Shown: positions 6,492 to 13,446 of the stretch, piece after piece | How positions within the stretch are numbered: the stretch's first letter is position 1 | Layout: each line of letters opens with the position of its first letter | NCBI GenBank assembly: GCA_910586825.1 | Contig: CAJUJF010000022.1 | Span: 201-24,614, forward strand | DNA length: 24,414 nucleotides | Origin: an uncultured Christensenellaceae bacterium | GTDB taxonomy: Bacteria > Bacillota > Clostridia > Christensenellales > Borkfalkiaceae | Direction of reading: 5' to 3' | Program-made: the position numbers and the translations under genes | Notes under the pieces: generated by a model | Seen by the model: the letters and a program-made list of their open reading frames with translations, nothing else | Told to the model about the DNA's origin: nothing | Database searches by the model: none

Positions 6492-7430
6492 CTATTCCAA
6501 ACCCTTGAAAACCCGCAAAAAGTTTTTATAGGCGAACTTTTCCGCCGCCGCGCAGCCGAATTCCCGACTCAGCTCTTCCAGTAGTTTCGGCACGTCGGCA
6601 GGGTTTTTGACGTAAGGGTTTTCGGGGATCCCGTCAAAGTCGCTTCCGATCGCCAACACCTCTTCCCCGCCCGCGTTCACGATCTCGTGCGCGTGCGCCA
6701 GAATCGCTTCGCGCTGACCCTCCGCGCTCTTGTCGGCGGAAAGGAAGTCTGCGCAGAAATCCAAGCCCACGACCCCGCCGCACTCCGCAAGCCTGCGGAT
6801 CTGCCGATCGGTCAGATTCCGCGCGCAATCGTAAGCCGACACCGCGCCCGAATGACTCGCGACAAACGGCTTTCCCGCCGCTTTACACATCTCGGCGACG
6901 TCGTAAAAGAGCCGATCGCTCCCGTGCGAAACGTCTGCAAGCATTCCGATCGCGTTCATGCGCTCCACGACGCTTCGCCCGAATTCCGTCAAGCCGCGCT
7001 CCGTCTCCCGCGTCGAAAAAGAAACCCGACCGGCGCAAAGCCCTTCGTAATCGGGGAAATTCGGAAACCCGATCTCGTTGGGATGATTCCAAACGAGCGT
7101 CATCATGCGCACGCCTTTTCCGTACAGAACCGCGAGCTTGTCGAGCGAACCTTCGATCGCGCCGCCCTCTTCCACCGTAAGCACGGCGTTTACGGCGCGT
7201 CCGTCGACGTCGAGATCGGAAGGGGCGCAGACGGGGCGGTACCCCTCCGTTTTACAGAGCGCTTCGAACTTCTCGCACAGCGCAAGCGCGGCGTTGAACC
7301 GACCGTGACGCGCCGAAACAAACGCCGCGAAACATTGCAGCATACAGTCGCCCGCACGCAAATTTTCCCCCGTAACTTGAAGAACGCCCTCGTTCGTGAG
7401 GGCGTCGCAGTGTAAATCGCAGTACCTCAT
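6492..7430 (-). CDS. Membrane-dipeptidase family (peptidase M19) protein
   Basis: This is a zinc dipeptidase of the M19 (renal dipeptidase-like) family, which cleaves dipeptides, often with a D-residue at the second position. The 312-residue chain shows the metal ligands in order: HxD (H7, D9), an acidic bridge EE (87-88), H169 in DVSHGSD, H193 in ASHSGA and a GSDFDG motif (264-266). There is no signal peptide or membrane segment, so it is probably cytosolic. I chose the ATG at 7430 rather than the in-frame TTG at 7442: it overlaps the stop codon of the preceding 22-codon gene as ATGA, and the HxD motif follows at once. An M19 gene is not part of the standard order here. It could recycle or process peptidoglycan-derived dipeptides, but the substrate is not shown by the sequence. 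Confidence 0.9.
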   Translation of the reverse strand: MRYCDLHCDALTNEGVLQVTGENLRAGDCMLQCFAAFVSARHGRFNAALALCEKFEALCKTEGYRPVCAPSDLDVDGRAVNAVLTVEEGGAIEGSLDKLAVLYGKGVRMMTLVWNHPNEIGFPNFPDYEGLCAGRVSFSTRETERGLTEFGRSVVERMNAIGMLADVSHGSDRLFYDVAEMCKAAGKPFVASHSGAVSAYDCARNLTDRQIRRLAECGGVVGLDFCADFLSADKSAEGQREAILAHAHEIVNAGGEEVLAIGSDFDGIPENPYVKNPADVPKLLEELSREFGCAAAEKFAYKNFLRVFKGLE

Positions 7431-7495
7431 CTTCTTTTGCAAAACAGCCGCAAAACCAATCTTACGGCGGCAGGCGGTTTGATACAGACGATCAT
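7427..7495 (-). CDS. spoVM: Stage V sporulation protein M (SpoVM), 22 residues
   Basis: This 22-codon frame begins MIVCIKPPAA and ends RLFCKRR. In Bacillus subtilis SpoVM (26 residues) is an amphipathic helix that recognises the convex forespore membrane and anchors the spore coat protein SpoIVA. Support here: the IK-x-P segment near the N-terminus lines up with the conserved IKLP of SpoVM; the rest is a short amphipathic, arginine-rich helix. A very strong AAGGAGGG site lies 6 nt before the ATG and overlaps the thiN stop. The position directly after thiN and next to rpmB is the same as in B. subtilis. Its stop overlaps the dipeptidase start (ATGA). It is shorter than usual and lacks the GG pair after the proline, so similarity alone would be weak; position and ribosome binding site carry the call. 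Confidence 0.8.
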   Translation of the reverse strand: MIVCIKPPAAVRLVLRLFCKRR

Positions 7496-7507
7496 TGCCT
7501 TCCCTCC

Positions 7508-8110
7508 TTATTCCGATTCGTTTACAAGCACGAGCACGCAGTCGTGCGTGAGGATATGCGCTTCGTCATCGAGCGCGACGTTTGAGATCCCGCGCGTAGA
7601 GCCGTAACGAAGATCGAGTGCTATGAGCGGATATTTCAGTCCGTTACTCTCCATAATATGCGCGTCGCCGCCGAAAGGTACGATCGAGAGGGTTTTTCCG
7701 CGGTTTCCGCCCAGATCGATTCTGCCGCTTCCCGCAAAAATGCGCGCGGAATTCGTGACCATGACGGCGTGCGCGCCCGCCTTGAACGCCGCGTAAAGCA
7801 GGTGCAGGTTTCCCAAAAAATGATCCTCGCGCTTTCCGCCTCCGCCGTAAATGAAAATCTCCGTCGCGCCCGCGGCAAGCGCGCGGGAAAGCGCGATCCC
7901 GCCGTCGGTGTCGTTCTTCTCCGCGGGAAATATTTCGGCGGGAGGCGGCACGGGCGGATAGGACAGAGAATCGTAATCGCCCAGATTTTCGTCGATCCGG
8001 ACCTTGTCTTTCGCCCAATCGTAGGCGCCGTCGCAACAGTAGACGCGGGCGTCCGCCGCGTCGATCTCCCCGCGATAGGGCTCCCCGTTGAGCAGGATCA
8101 CCGCTTTCAT
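7508..8110 (-). CDS. thiN: Thiamine pyrophosphokinase
   Basis: ThiN converts thiamine and ATP to thiamine diphosphate in the cytoplasm. The 200-residue protein is slightly shorter than the usual 210-220. Visible motifs are CCDGAYDWAKD (25-35, corresponding to the family ADGGAN segment), GDYDSLS (44-50), KNDTD (65-69) and GGGGKREDH (89-97), the nucleotide- and thiamine-binding elements in the right order. The C-terminal part has the small beta-sandwich with the SxxALxLRYGSTRGISN region. Its ATG overlaps the rpe stop as ATGA, and its own stop forms part of the spoVM ribosome binding site, as expected for the conserved rpe-thiN-spoVM order. Confidence 0.95.
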   Translation of the reverse strand: MKAVILLNGEPYRGEIDAADARVYCCDGAYDWAKDKVRIDENLGDYDSLSYPPVPPPAEIFPAEKNDTDGGIALSRALAAGATEIFIYGGGGKREDHFLGNLHLLYAAFKAGAHAVMVTNSARIFAGSGRIDLGGNRGKTLSIVPFGGDAHIMESNGLKYPLIALDLRYGSTRGISNVALDDEAHILTHDCVLVLVNESE

Positions 8111-8766
8111 TCGCCGCGCAGCTCCGCGATCGTTCCGCGCATGTCGACCGAACGGAACACCGCGCTTCCCGCGACGATGACGTTCGCGCCCGCCGCAACG
8201 ATTTCTTTCACGTTCTGCGAAGTCACGCCGCCGTCCACTTCGATATCCATTTCTTCTTTTCCGTTCGCAATGCAGAACGCGCGCAGTTTTCTCAGCTTTT
8301 CATAAGTTCCCGCAATGAACTTCTGTCCGCCCCAGCCGGGATGCACGCTCATCACGAGAAGCATGTCCGCTTCCTCCACCGTGTCGAACAGCCGCTCGAC
8401 GGGCGTTTCGGGGTTCACGACGGCGCAGGCGCGCACTCCCCATTCCTTGATCTTGCGCATAAGGCGCACCGTGTTTTTTCCGCACGCTTCCACGTGGATA
8501 CTGATGATGTCCGCGCCCGCGCGGGCAAAGCTTTCGATCTGCGTTTCGGGACGGGCAACCATCAAATGGCAATCCAGACCGAGCGCAGTGTGCGGGCGGA
8601 TGCTCTCCACCATCTGCGCGCCGAACGTGATCGGCGGGACGAAATTCCCGTCCATGACGTCGCAATGCACGAGATCCGCCCCGTTCGCGGTAAGCCGCTC
8701 CACCTCTTCTCCGATACAGGAAAAGTTCCCCGCTAAAATCGAAGGCGCGATTTTTGTTTCCAACAT
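8107..8766 (-). CDS. rpe: Ribulose-phosphate 3-epimerase
   Basis: Rpe interconverts ribulose 5-phosphate and xylulose 5-phosphate in the pentose phosphate pathway. The 219-residue TIM barrel has all family signatures: APSILAGNF (7-15), HCDVMDGNFVPPITFG (34-49), DCHLMV with H67, VMSVHPGWGGQKF and IEVDGGV, including the metal-binding His and Asp residues. GGAG lies 9 nt before the ATG, within the 3' end of rlmN. In B. subtilis rpe follows prpC, prkC and rsgA; here it comes straight after rlmN with a gap of 2 nt. Confidence 0.97.
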   Translation of the reverse strand: MLETKIAPSILAGNFSCIGEEVERLTANGADLVHCDVMDGNFVPPITFGAQMVESIRPHTALGLDCHLMVARPETQIESFARAGADIISIHVEACGKNTVRLMRKIKEWGVRACAVVNPETPVERLFDTVEEADMLLVMSVHPGWGGQKFIAGTYEKLRKLRAFCIANGKEEMDIEVDGGVTSQNVKEIVAAGANVIVAGSAVFRSVDMRGTIAELRGE

Positions 8767-8768
8767 GC

Positions 8769-9860
8769 TTATATCTCCATTTCGTTCGCTTTTTTCGTTT
8801 GTCGATCAGTAGTTATCGGCGCTTCCGACTGTTCCAGATAACTCGCGCGCAACTGCCCGCAGGCGCCGCCGATATCGCTTCCCATACTGCGCCGCAACGT
8901 CGCGGAAATCCCGTTCTTTTCGAGCGCCCCCAAAAAACGGTACGCCTCTTTTTCGCCGACGGAACCGAGTTTTCGCTCCTTCACCTCGTTCAGACGGATC
9001 AGATTTACGTGACAGAGCTTGCCCTTTAACAGCCGCGCGAGCGCAAGTGCATGCTCTTCGTCGCAATTCTCTCCCGAAATCAGGCTGTATTCGAAAATAT
9101 ACCGCCGTCCTGTCTTACGGAAATACAGATCGCACGCCTCTAAAATCTCCGCGATTTTGTATTTGTTTGCGACGGGCATGGTGCGGCGGCGTTCGCCGTC
9201 CGTGACCGCATGCAACGACACGGTCAGATTCAACGGGATTCCCTCGTCGGAAAATTTCTTCATTTCGGGAACCAACCCGCAAGTGGATAGGCTCACGTTC
9301 CGCGCGCTGATATGAATGCCGCCCTCGGCGGTAAGATTGCGAAGGAAGCGGACGACGCCGTCGTAATTATCGAACGGCTCGCCGCTGCCCATGAGCACGA
9401 CGTTCGTCACCGCGCGCGTTTTCAAATTGCCGCCGCAGGCGCGGTTCACCGCCAGAATTTGGGAAAGGATCTCGCCAGCCGTGAGGTTTCGGACGAGACC
9501 GCCCAGCGTGGACGCGCAGAATTTACAGCCCATTCTGCAACCGACCTGCGTGGATACGCATTGGGTGTTCCCGTATTTATATTGCATCAGAACGCCCTCG
9601 ATCAGGTTCCCGTCCGCCAAACGAAACAAAAACTTTTTCGTGCCGTCCGCCGATTCGAATGTTTTGTGAATCCGAACGGGTTCGTCTTCGAACCGCGCGA
9701 GCAGTTTTTCGCGAAGCGCGGAAGAGACGGGCAGTTCCGAAATTTTTTTCCCCTGCATGAGTCCGAGATAGATCTGCTCCGCGCGGAATTTCTTTTCGCC
9801 CAGACCTCCCGTAAGCGAATTCAGCTCGCTTCGGGAAAGATCCTGCAAAATTTTCTTCAT
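8769..9860 (-). CDS. rlmN: Dual-specificity rRNA/tRNA m2A methyltransferase RlmN
   Basis: RlmN is a radical-SAM enzyme that methylates C2 of A2503 in 23S rRNA and A37 in some tRNAs. The 363-residue protein has the iron-sulfur motif CRMGCKFC (C108, C112, C115) after the conserved QVG, the GEPFDNYD SAM-binding segment, SLHA, and the second mechanistic cysteine in GGACGQLR (C334). The first 60 residues match the family N-terminal domain (LGEKKFRAEQIYLGLMQGK). Its ATG overlaps the stop of the preceding hydrolase gene (ATGA), so the two are translationally coupled. A tail of about 20 polar residues follows the last motif. Confidence 0.97.
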   Translation of the reverse strand: MKKILQDLSRSELNSLTGGLGEKKFRAEQIYLGLMQGKKISELPVSSALREKLLARFEDEPVRIHKTFESADGTKKFLFRLADGNLIEGVLMQYKYGNTQCVSTQVGCRMGCKFCASTLGGLVRNLTAGEILSQILAVNRACGGNLKTRAVTNVVLMGSGEPFDNYDGVVRFLRNLTAEGGIHISARNVSLSTCGLVPEMKKFSDEGIPLNLTVSLHAVTDGERRRTMPVANKYKIAEILEACDLYFRKTGRRYIFEYSLISGENCDEEHALALARLLKGKLCHVNLIRLNEVKERKLGSVGEKEAYRFLGALEKNGISATLRRSMGSDIGGACGQLRASYLEQSEAPITTDRQTKKANEMEI

Positions 9861-10819
9861 ACGCCCGCCGCCTCCGCGAGTGCGGAAAACAGCTTTTCGA
9901 CCATCTCCGGCGTAGGGATATGCCCCTCGTTTTCAACCTCGATCAATTTGAGATTTTCAAGTTCCGACGATTCAATGAACTCCTTCACGTCTTTTACGGG
10001 CGTCACGAGATCGCTCATTCCGCCCAAAATGGTGTACGGAATACGCACGCAGGCAAGCTCCTGCCGCAGGTCGATTCCGCTCAGTTCCTGCAAAAGGATC
10101 GTGTTTTTACGGTATCCGTTGTTGAAACACGCCAAAAAGTCTTTGAAACGGTAATCTTTGCTCGCCATGATCCCTTTCATCGAATTCTTTCCGCGGCGAT
10201 CCCCTTTCATGCCGTACGCGTCCGTGTACTTGTGCGCCGCGGCAGAGATCAGAAGGATCTGTTTGACCGACGGCAACGGGCACGACTTGATCTCCCGTAT
10301 CTGCGCCTTGATTTTTTCGGGCGCGGCGGAATTTTCCACTGCCGCAAAAAATTCTTCCGAACGCAACGGCGGCATCAACACCTGCCCGACGGAAAACACG
10401 CCGTTGACGAGGTGCGGCAACGCGAGCGCGGTTCTCAGCGACAGAACGCTGCCCCAGCTGATTCCGACGAGATAGAGCTTTTCCATCGGGAAACGCCCTT
10501 TCAGATAGCGGACGAGCTGTTCCGTCATCCGTACGAACTCCTCGGTATCGAAACGGTCGGTCAGCGGATAGTTGTTCGCCCCGCAACCGAGCTGATCCCA
10601 ATACACGGCGGTAAACCGCTTCGTGACGTCCGGAAACAGCCCGCGCGCGCCCACGCAAAACGGAATCGGGAATCCGGGACCGCCGTGCAAAAACAATACG
10701 ATAGGCGAGCCCTTGCGGAAGCCTTCGATTAGAATCTTTTGTTTGATTCCGCCGAGCGACACGTTGCAAACTTCGGAAATTTCACAGCTTTTAATATATT
10801 TTTTTCTCTTCCGATCCAT
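9857..10819 (-). CDS. Alpha/beta hydrolase, proline iminopeptidase-like (S33)
   Basis: The 320-residue protein has the alpha/beta-hydrolase fold signatures in order: HGGPG oxyanion loop (45-49), WDQLGCG (74-80), the nucleophile elbow GISWG with S121, an acid in SDLVTP (D270) and the catalytic histidine in NEGHIPT (H300). HGGPG plus DQxGCG is typical of peptidase family S33 (proline iminopeptidase and relatives), but many such proteins hydrolyse other amides or esters, so the substrate is open. No signal peptide; cytosolic. GAGGTG precedes the ATG. It is an insertion between rsmB and rlmN relative to the usual order, with a 21-nt gap to rsmB and a 4-nt overlap with rlmN, so it is expressed with the rRNA-modification genes. 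Confidence 0.9.
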   Translation of the reverse strand: MDRKRKKYIKSCEISEVCNVSLGGIKQKILIEGFRKGSPIVLFLHGGPGFPIPFCVGARGLFPDVTKRFTAVYWDQLGCGANNYPLTDRFDTEEFVRMTEQLVRYLKGRFPMEKLYLVGISWGSVLSLRTALALPHLVNGVFSVGQVLMPPLRSEEFFAAVENSAAPEKIKAQIREIKSCPLPSVKQILLISAAAHKYTDAYGMKGDRRGKNSMKGIMASKDYRFKDFLACFNNGYRKNTILLQELSGIDLRQELACVRIPYTILGGMSDLVTPVKDVKEFIESSELENLKLIEVENEGHIPTPEMVEKLFSALAEAAGV

Positions 10820-10840
10820 AAAACACCTCGATCGTCCGAC

Positions 10841-12076
10841 TTAAATGCGGACGTTATTTTTTAATTTACAGACGTAGAATCCCGCGCCGTAAGCGGTATC
10901 GGGCAAGAACTGCAAGCCGAATTCCGTACGATCGTGCGCAAGCGGACAGTCGACTTTTTCGGCGAAAAACGAGGGATGCGCTTTCAAAAACGCGCCGACA
11001 ACACCGTCGTTCTCCTCTTTTAAAATCGAACAGGTCGAATAATACAGCGCGCCGCCCGCTTTCACGTAACGGGAACAGTTTTCGAGAATCGCACGCTGCG
11101 TTTCGAGTAACTGCGCAAGGTCCTCCTCTTTTTTCCGCAGAGGGAGATCGGGATTTTCCGCAACCGTACCCAACCCCGAACAGGGAACGTCGCAAAGCAC
11201 GCCGTCGAACGCGTTTTCGAACTCGGGACGGAACTGCGCGGAATCCGCCTGCAACGCCGTCACGTTCCGCGCGCCCATTCGCTCGCAATAAGACCGGATG
11301 AGCGAAACGCGGTGCGGGTGCAGTTCGCACGCGGTTACCTCTTCGCACGTTTCGGAAAGCAGAACGGACTTTCCGCCCGGCGCGGCACACGCGTCTAACA
11401 GCTTCCGGCACGGCGCGACGATCGAACAGATCGCCACGCTCCCGACCGATTGAAAGGTGTATTTCCCGTCGTCGAATCCTCCGTCGCGGCGGAAGCGTTC
11501 GAACAGGTACACGCCGTGAAAAGGAGTCTCCGTGTGCGGAAGCGAAACATACTCCCGTTCCCGTCCCTGTGCAAACCGCACGCTTACGCCGCGGCTTTTT
11601 GCAAGCAGGATATTCTCCGCGCGCGCCCCGTATTGCGCAACGATCTTCTCTACGGCGAAACGGGGAAAATTGCTCCGCATGCACAGCCCTTCGATCCCCT
11701 CCGGAACCGAAACCGCCGACTCGTCGAAGGCGCGCAGAAAGGCGTTTAAAAATCCCGACATGCCGCCTTTGCCGAGCCGCTTGCAAAGATCCACCGCGGT
11801 GTCCGTCACCATGAAGCGGGACTTTTTCAGCACGACGATCCAATAGAGCGCGATTTTCAGCAAGATCCTTGCGCTCTGTTTCGGATTCTTCGGCGCAAAC
11901 GTGCGGATGCAATGCGTAAAATATCCGTCGTTCTCCAACACGCCGTACACCGTTTTCACCGTCGCCGCGCGGCGGCTCTCTTCGATCGGCGTCTCCGCAA
12001 GCGCGATTTTCAAGTGCGCGCCCTCGGCGTATACTTTACTCAAAATCTGATATGGGTCATAAAACGGGTTTGTCAA
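10841..12076 (-). CDS. rsmB: 16S rRNA m5C967 methyltransferase RsmB
   Basis: RsmB methylates C967 of 16S rRNA using S-adenosylmethionine. The 411-residue protein has the NusB-like RNA-binding domain (about residues 8-120) and a Rossmann methyltransferase domain with DACAAPGGKS (228-237), DVPCSGLG (296-303, C299) and YSTCS (346-350, catalytic C349). The start is a TTG at 12076, inside the end of fmt (20-bp overlap), with GAGAGG 9 nt upstream. The next ATG would remove the first helix of the NusB domain, so TTG is preferred. The fmt-rsmB pairing is standard in bacteria. Confidence 0.95.
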   Translation of the reverse strand: MTNPFYDPYQILSKVYAEGAHLKIALAETPIEESRRAATVKTVYGVLENDGYFTHCIRTFAPKNPKQSARILLKIALYWIVVLKKSRFMVTDTAVDLCKRLGKGGMSGFLNAFLRAFDESAVSVPEGIEGLCMRSNFPRFAVEKIVAQYGARAENILLAKSRGVSVRFAQGREREYVSLPHTETPFHGVYLFERFRRDGGFDDGKYTFQSVGSVAICSIVAPCRKLLDACAAPGGKSVLLSETCEEVTACELHPHRVSLIRSYCERMGARNVTALQADSAQFRPEFENAFDGVLCDVPCSGLGTVAENPDLPLRKKEEDLAQLLETQRAILENCSRYVKAGGALYYSTCSILKEENDGVVGAFLKAHPSFFAEKVDCPLAHDRTEFGLQFLPDTAYGAGFYVCKLKNNVRI

Positions 12077-12980
12077 AACACATTCCCTCTCGAATTTTTC
12101 TGCCGTTCAGATAATCCCGCGCGGACATCCGCTTGCCGCCCGCGGGCTGTAATTCGGTGATCCTGACCGCGCCGTCGCCGCATTTTACGACAAGTCCGCC
12201 CTTGGGCGAAGCGCACAGCACGCTTCCCGACGGCGAAATATCGTCCGTTTCGAGACTTTCCGCAAAATAGAAATTCAAGGTTTGCCCCCCGACGGACGCA
12301 AAGGACAGCGGCGCGGGAGAGAGCCCGCGGATCAGCGCGCAGACCTCCTTTGCCGGTTTTGAAAAATCGACCTCGGTGCGCGAAACTTTTTTGCAGACGA
12401 ATCCCTCGCCCTGTGCGGTAAGTTTTTCCGAACCGATCGCGATATTTTTTACGGCTTTCACGATGAGTTCCGCGCCGAGTTCCCCGAGCCGTTCGGTGAG
12501 CGTCCCGCAAGTGTCCGATTCCGCGATCGGCGTCTTTGCGGAGAGAAACATATCCCCCGTGTCGATGCCCGCGTCCGTTTTCATGATCGTTACGCCCGTT
12601 TCCGCCGCGCCGTCGATGATCGCGCGCGCGATCGGCGCCGCGCCGCGGTATGCGGGAAGCAGGCTCGCGTGGATATTCCAGACCCCCTTGGGAAAGAGGC
12701 TGAGAATTTCTTCCGTCAAAATCTGACCGTATGCGCACGTGACCATGAGATCGGCGCCGAGCGCGGCGAGCGCGGAATAATCCTCCCGCAATTTGACGGG
12801 CTGTAAGACGGGGATTCCCAGACGCTCCGCCTCCGTTTTGACGGGAGAAGGCGTTAAAACGCCCTTTCTGCCCTGCGGCTTATCCGGCTGCGTCAGCACC
12901 GCCGCGACCGTCTCGGACGCGAACAGCGCGCGGAGCGCGGGAAGCGCAAACGCAGGCGTGCCCGCGAAAATCAGCTTCAC
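12057..12980 (-). CDS. fmt: Methionyl-tRNA formyltransferase
   Basis: Fmt formylates Met-tRNA for translation initiation using 10-formyltetrahydrofolate. The 307-residue protein begins with the Rossmann-like MKLIFAGTPAFALPAL. It has QPDKPQGRKG (31-40), the catalytic N102/H104 in NIHASLLPAYRGAAP (102-116) and D143 in DTGDMF, then the C-terminal OB-fold domain with VDFSKPA and LNFYFAE segments. The start codon is GTG, overlapping the def stop (GTGA), so def and fmt, which remove and add the same formyl group, are translationally coupled. Confidence 0.97.
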   Translation of the reverse strand: MKLIFAGTPAFALPALRALFASETVAAVLTQPDKPQGRKGVLTPSPVKTEAERLGIPVLQPVKLREDYSALAALGADLMVTCAYGQILTEEILSLFPKGVWNIHASLLPAYRGAAPIARAIIDGAAETGVTIMKTDAGIDTGDMFLSAKTPIAESDTCGTLTERLGELGAELIVKAVKNIAIGSEKLTAQGEGFVCKKVSRTEVDFSKPAKEVCALIRGLSPAPLSFASVGGQTLNFYFAESLETDDISPSGSVLCASPKGGLVVKCGDGAVRITELQPAGGKRMSARDYLNGRKIREGMCFDKPVL

Positions 12981-13435
12981 GATTCCTCCTCGTCGCGTAC
13001 GTCCCGCGCTTTGTCCGTATAGATGATCCCGTCGAGATGATCGAATTCGTGACAGATCGCGCGCGCGAAAAATCCGCGGGCGACGAGAGAATAGCGATCC
13101 CCCTTTCTGTCGTAAAAAATAATTTTTACCTTATCGGGACGGGCGACGATCCCCGACTTGCCGCGGACGGAAAGACAGCCCTCCGCCCCCACCTGTTCGC
13201 CCTTTTGCCATACGAACACCGGATTGACGAATTCGAAATATCCCTCGTCAACGTCCACCGCGGCAACGCGGACGGGCACCCCGATCTGCGGCGCGGCAAG
13301 CCCCGCGCCCCTCGCGTCGCGCAACGTCTCCTTGATATCGTCGAGCAATTTGCACAGTTCTCCGTCGAACCGCGTAACGGGTTCGCACTTCCTGCGCAAC
13401 ACTTCGTCTCCGATCTGTACGATTTCGCGAATCAT
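12977..13435 (-). CDS. def: Peptide deformylase
   Basis: Def removes the N-formyl group from nascent proteins. The 152-residue metalloenzyme has the three family motifs: GAGLAAPQIG (43-52), EGCLS (85-89, metal ligand C87) and HEFDH (129-133, with E130 as catalyst and both histidines as ligands). The length is normal for a type 1 enzyme. A strong AGGAGG lies 5 nt before the ATG, and the gene starts 11 nt after the priA stop. Confidence 0.98.
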   Translation of the reverse strand: MIREIVQIGDEVLRRKCEPVTRFDGELCKLLDDIKETLRDARGAGLAAPQIGVPVRVAAVDVDEGYFEFVNPVFVWQKGEQVGAEGCLSVRGKSGIVARPDKVKIIFYDRKGDRYSLVARGFFARAICHEFDHLDGIIYTDKARDVRDEEES

Positions 13436-13446
13436 ATTACCTCCTG

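Noticed and set aside
7431..7442. TTG start of the dipeptidase four codons upstream
   Set aside because: The ATG at 7430 overlaps the spoVM stop as ATGA and fits the family N-terminus; the TTG lies inside spoVM without its own ribosome binding site.
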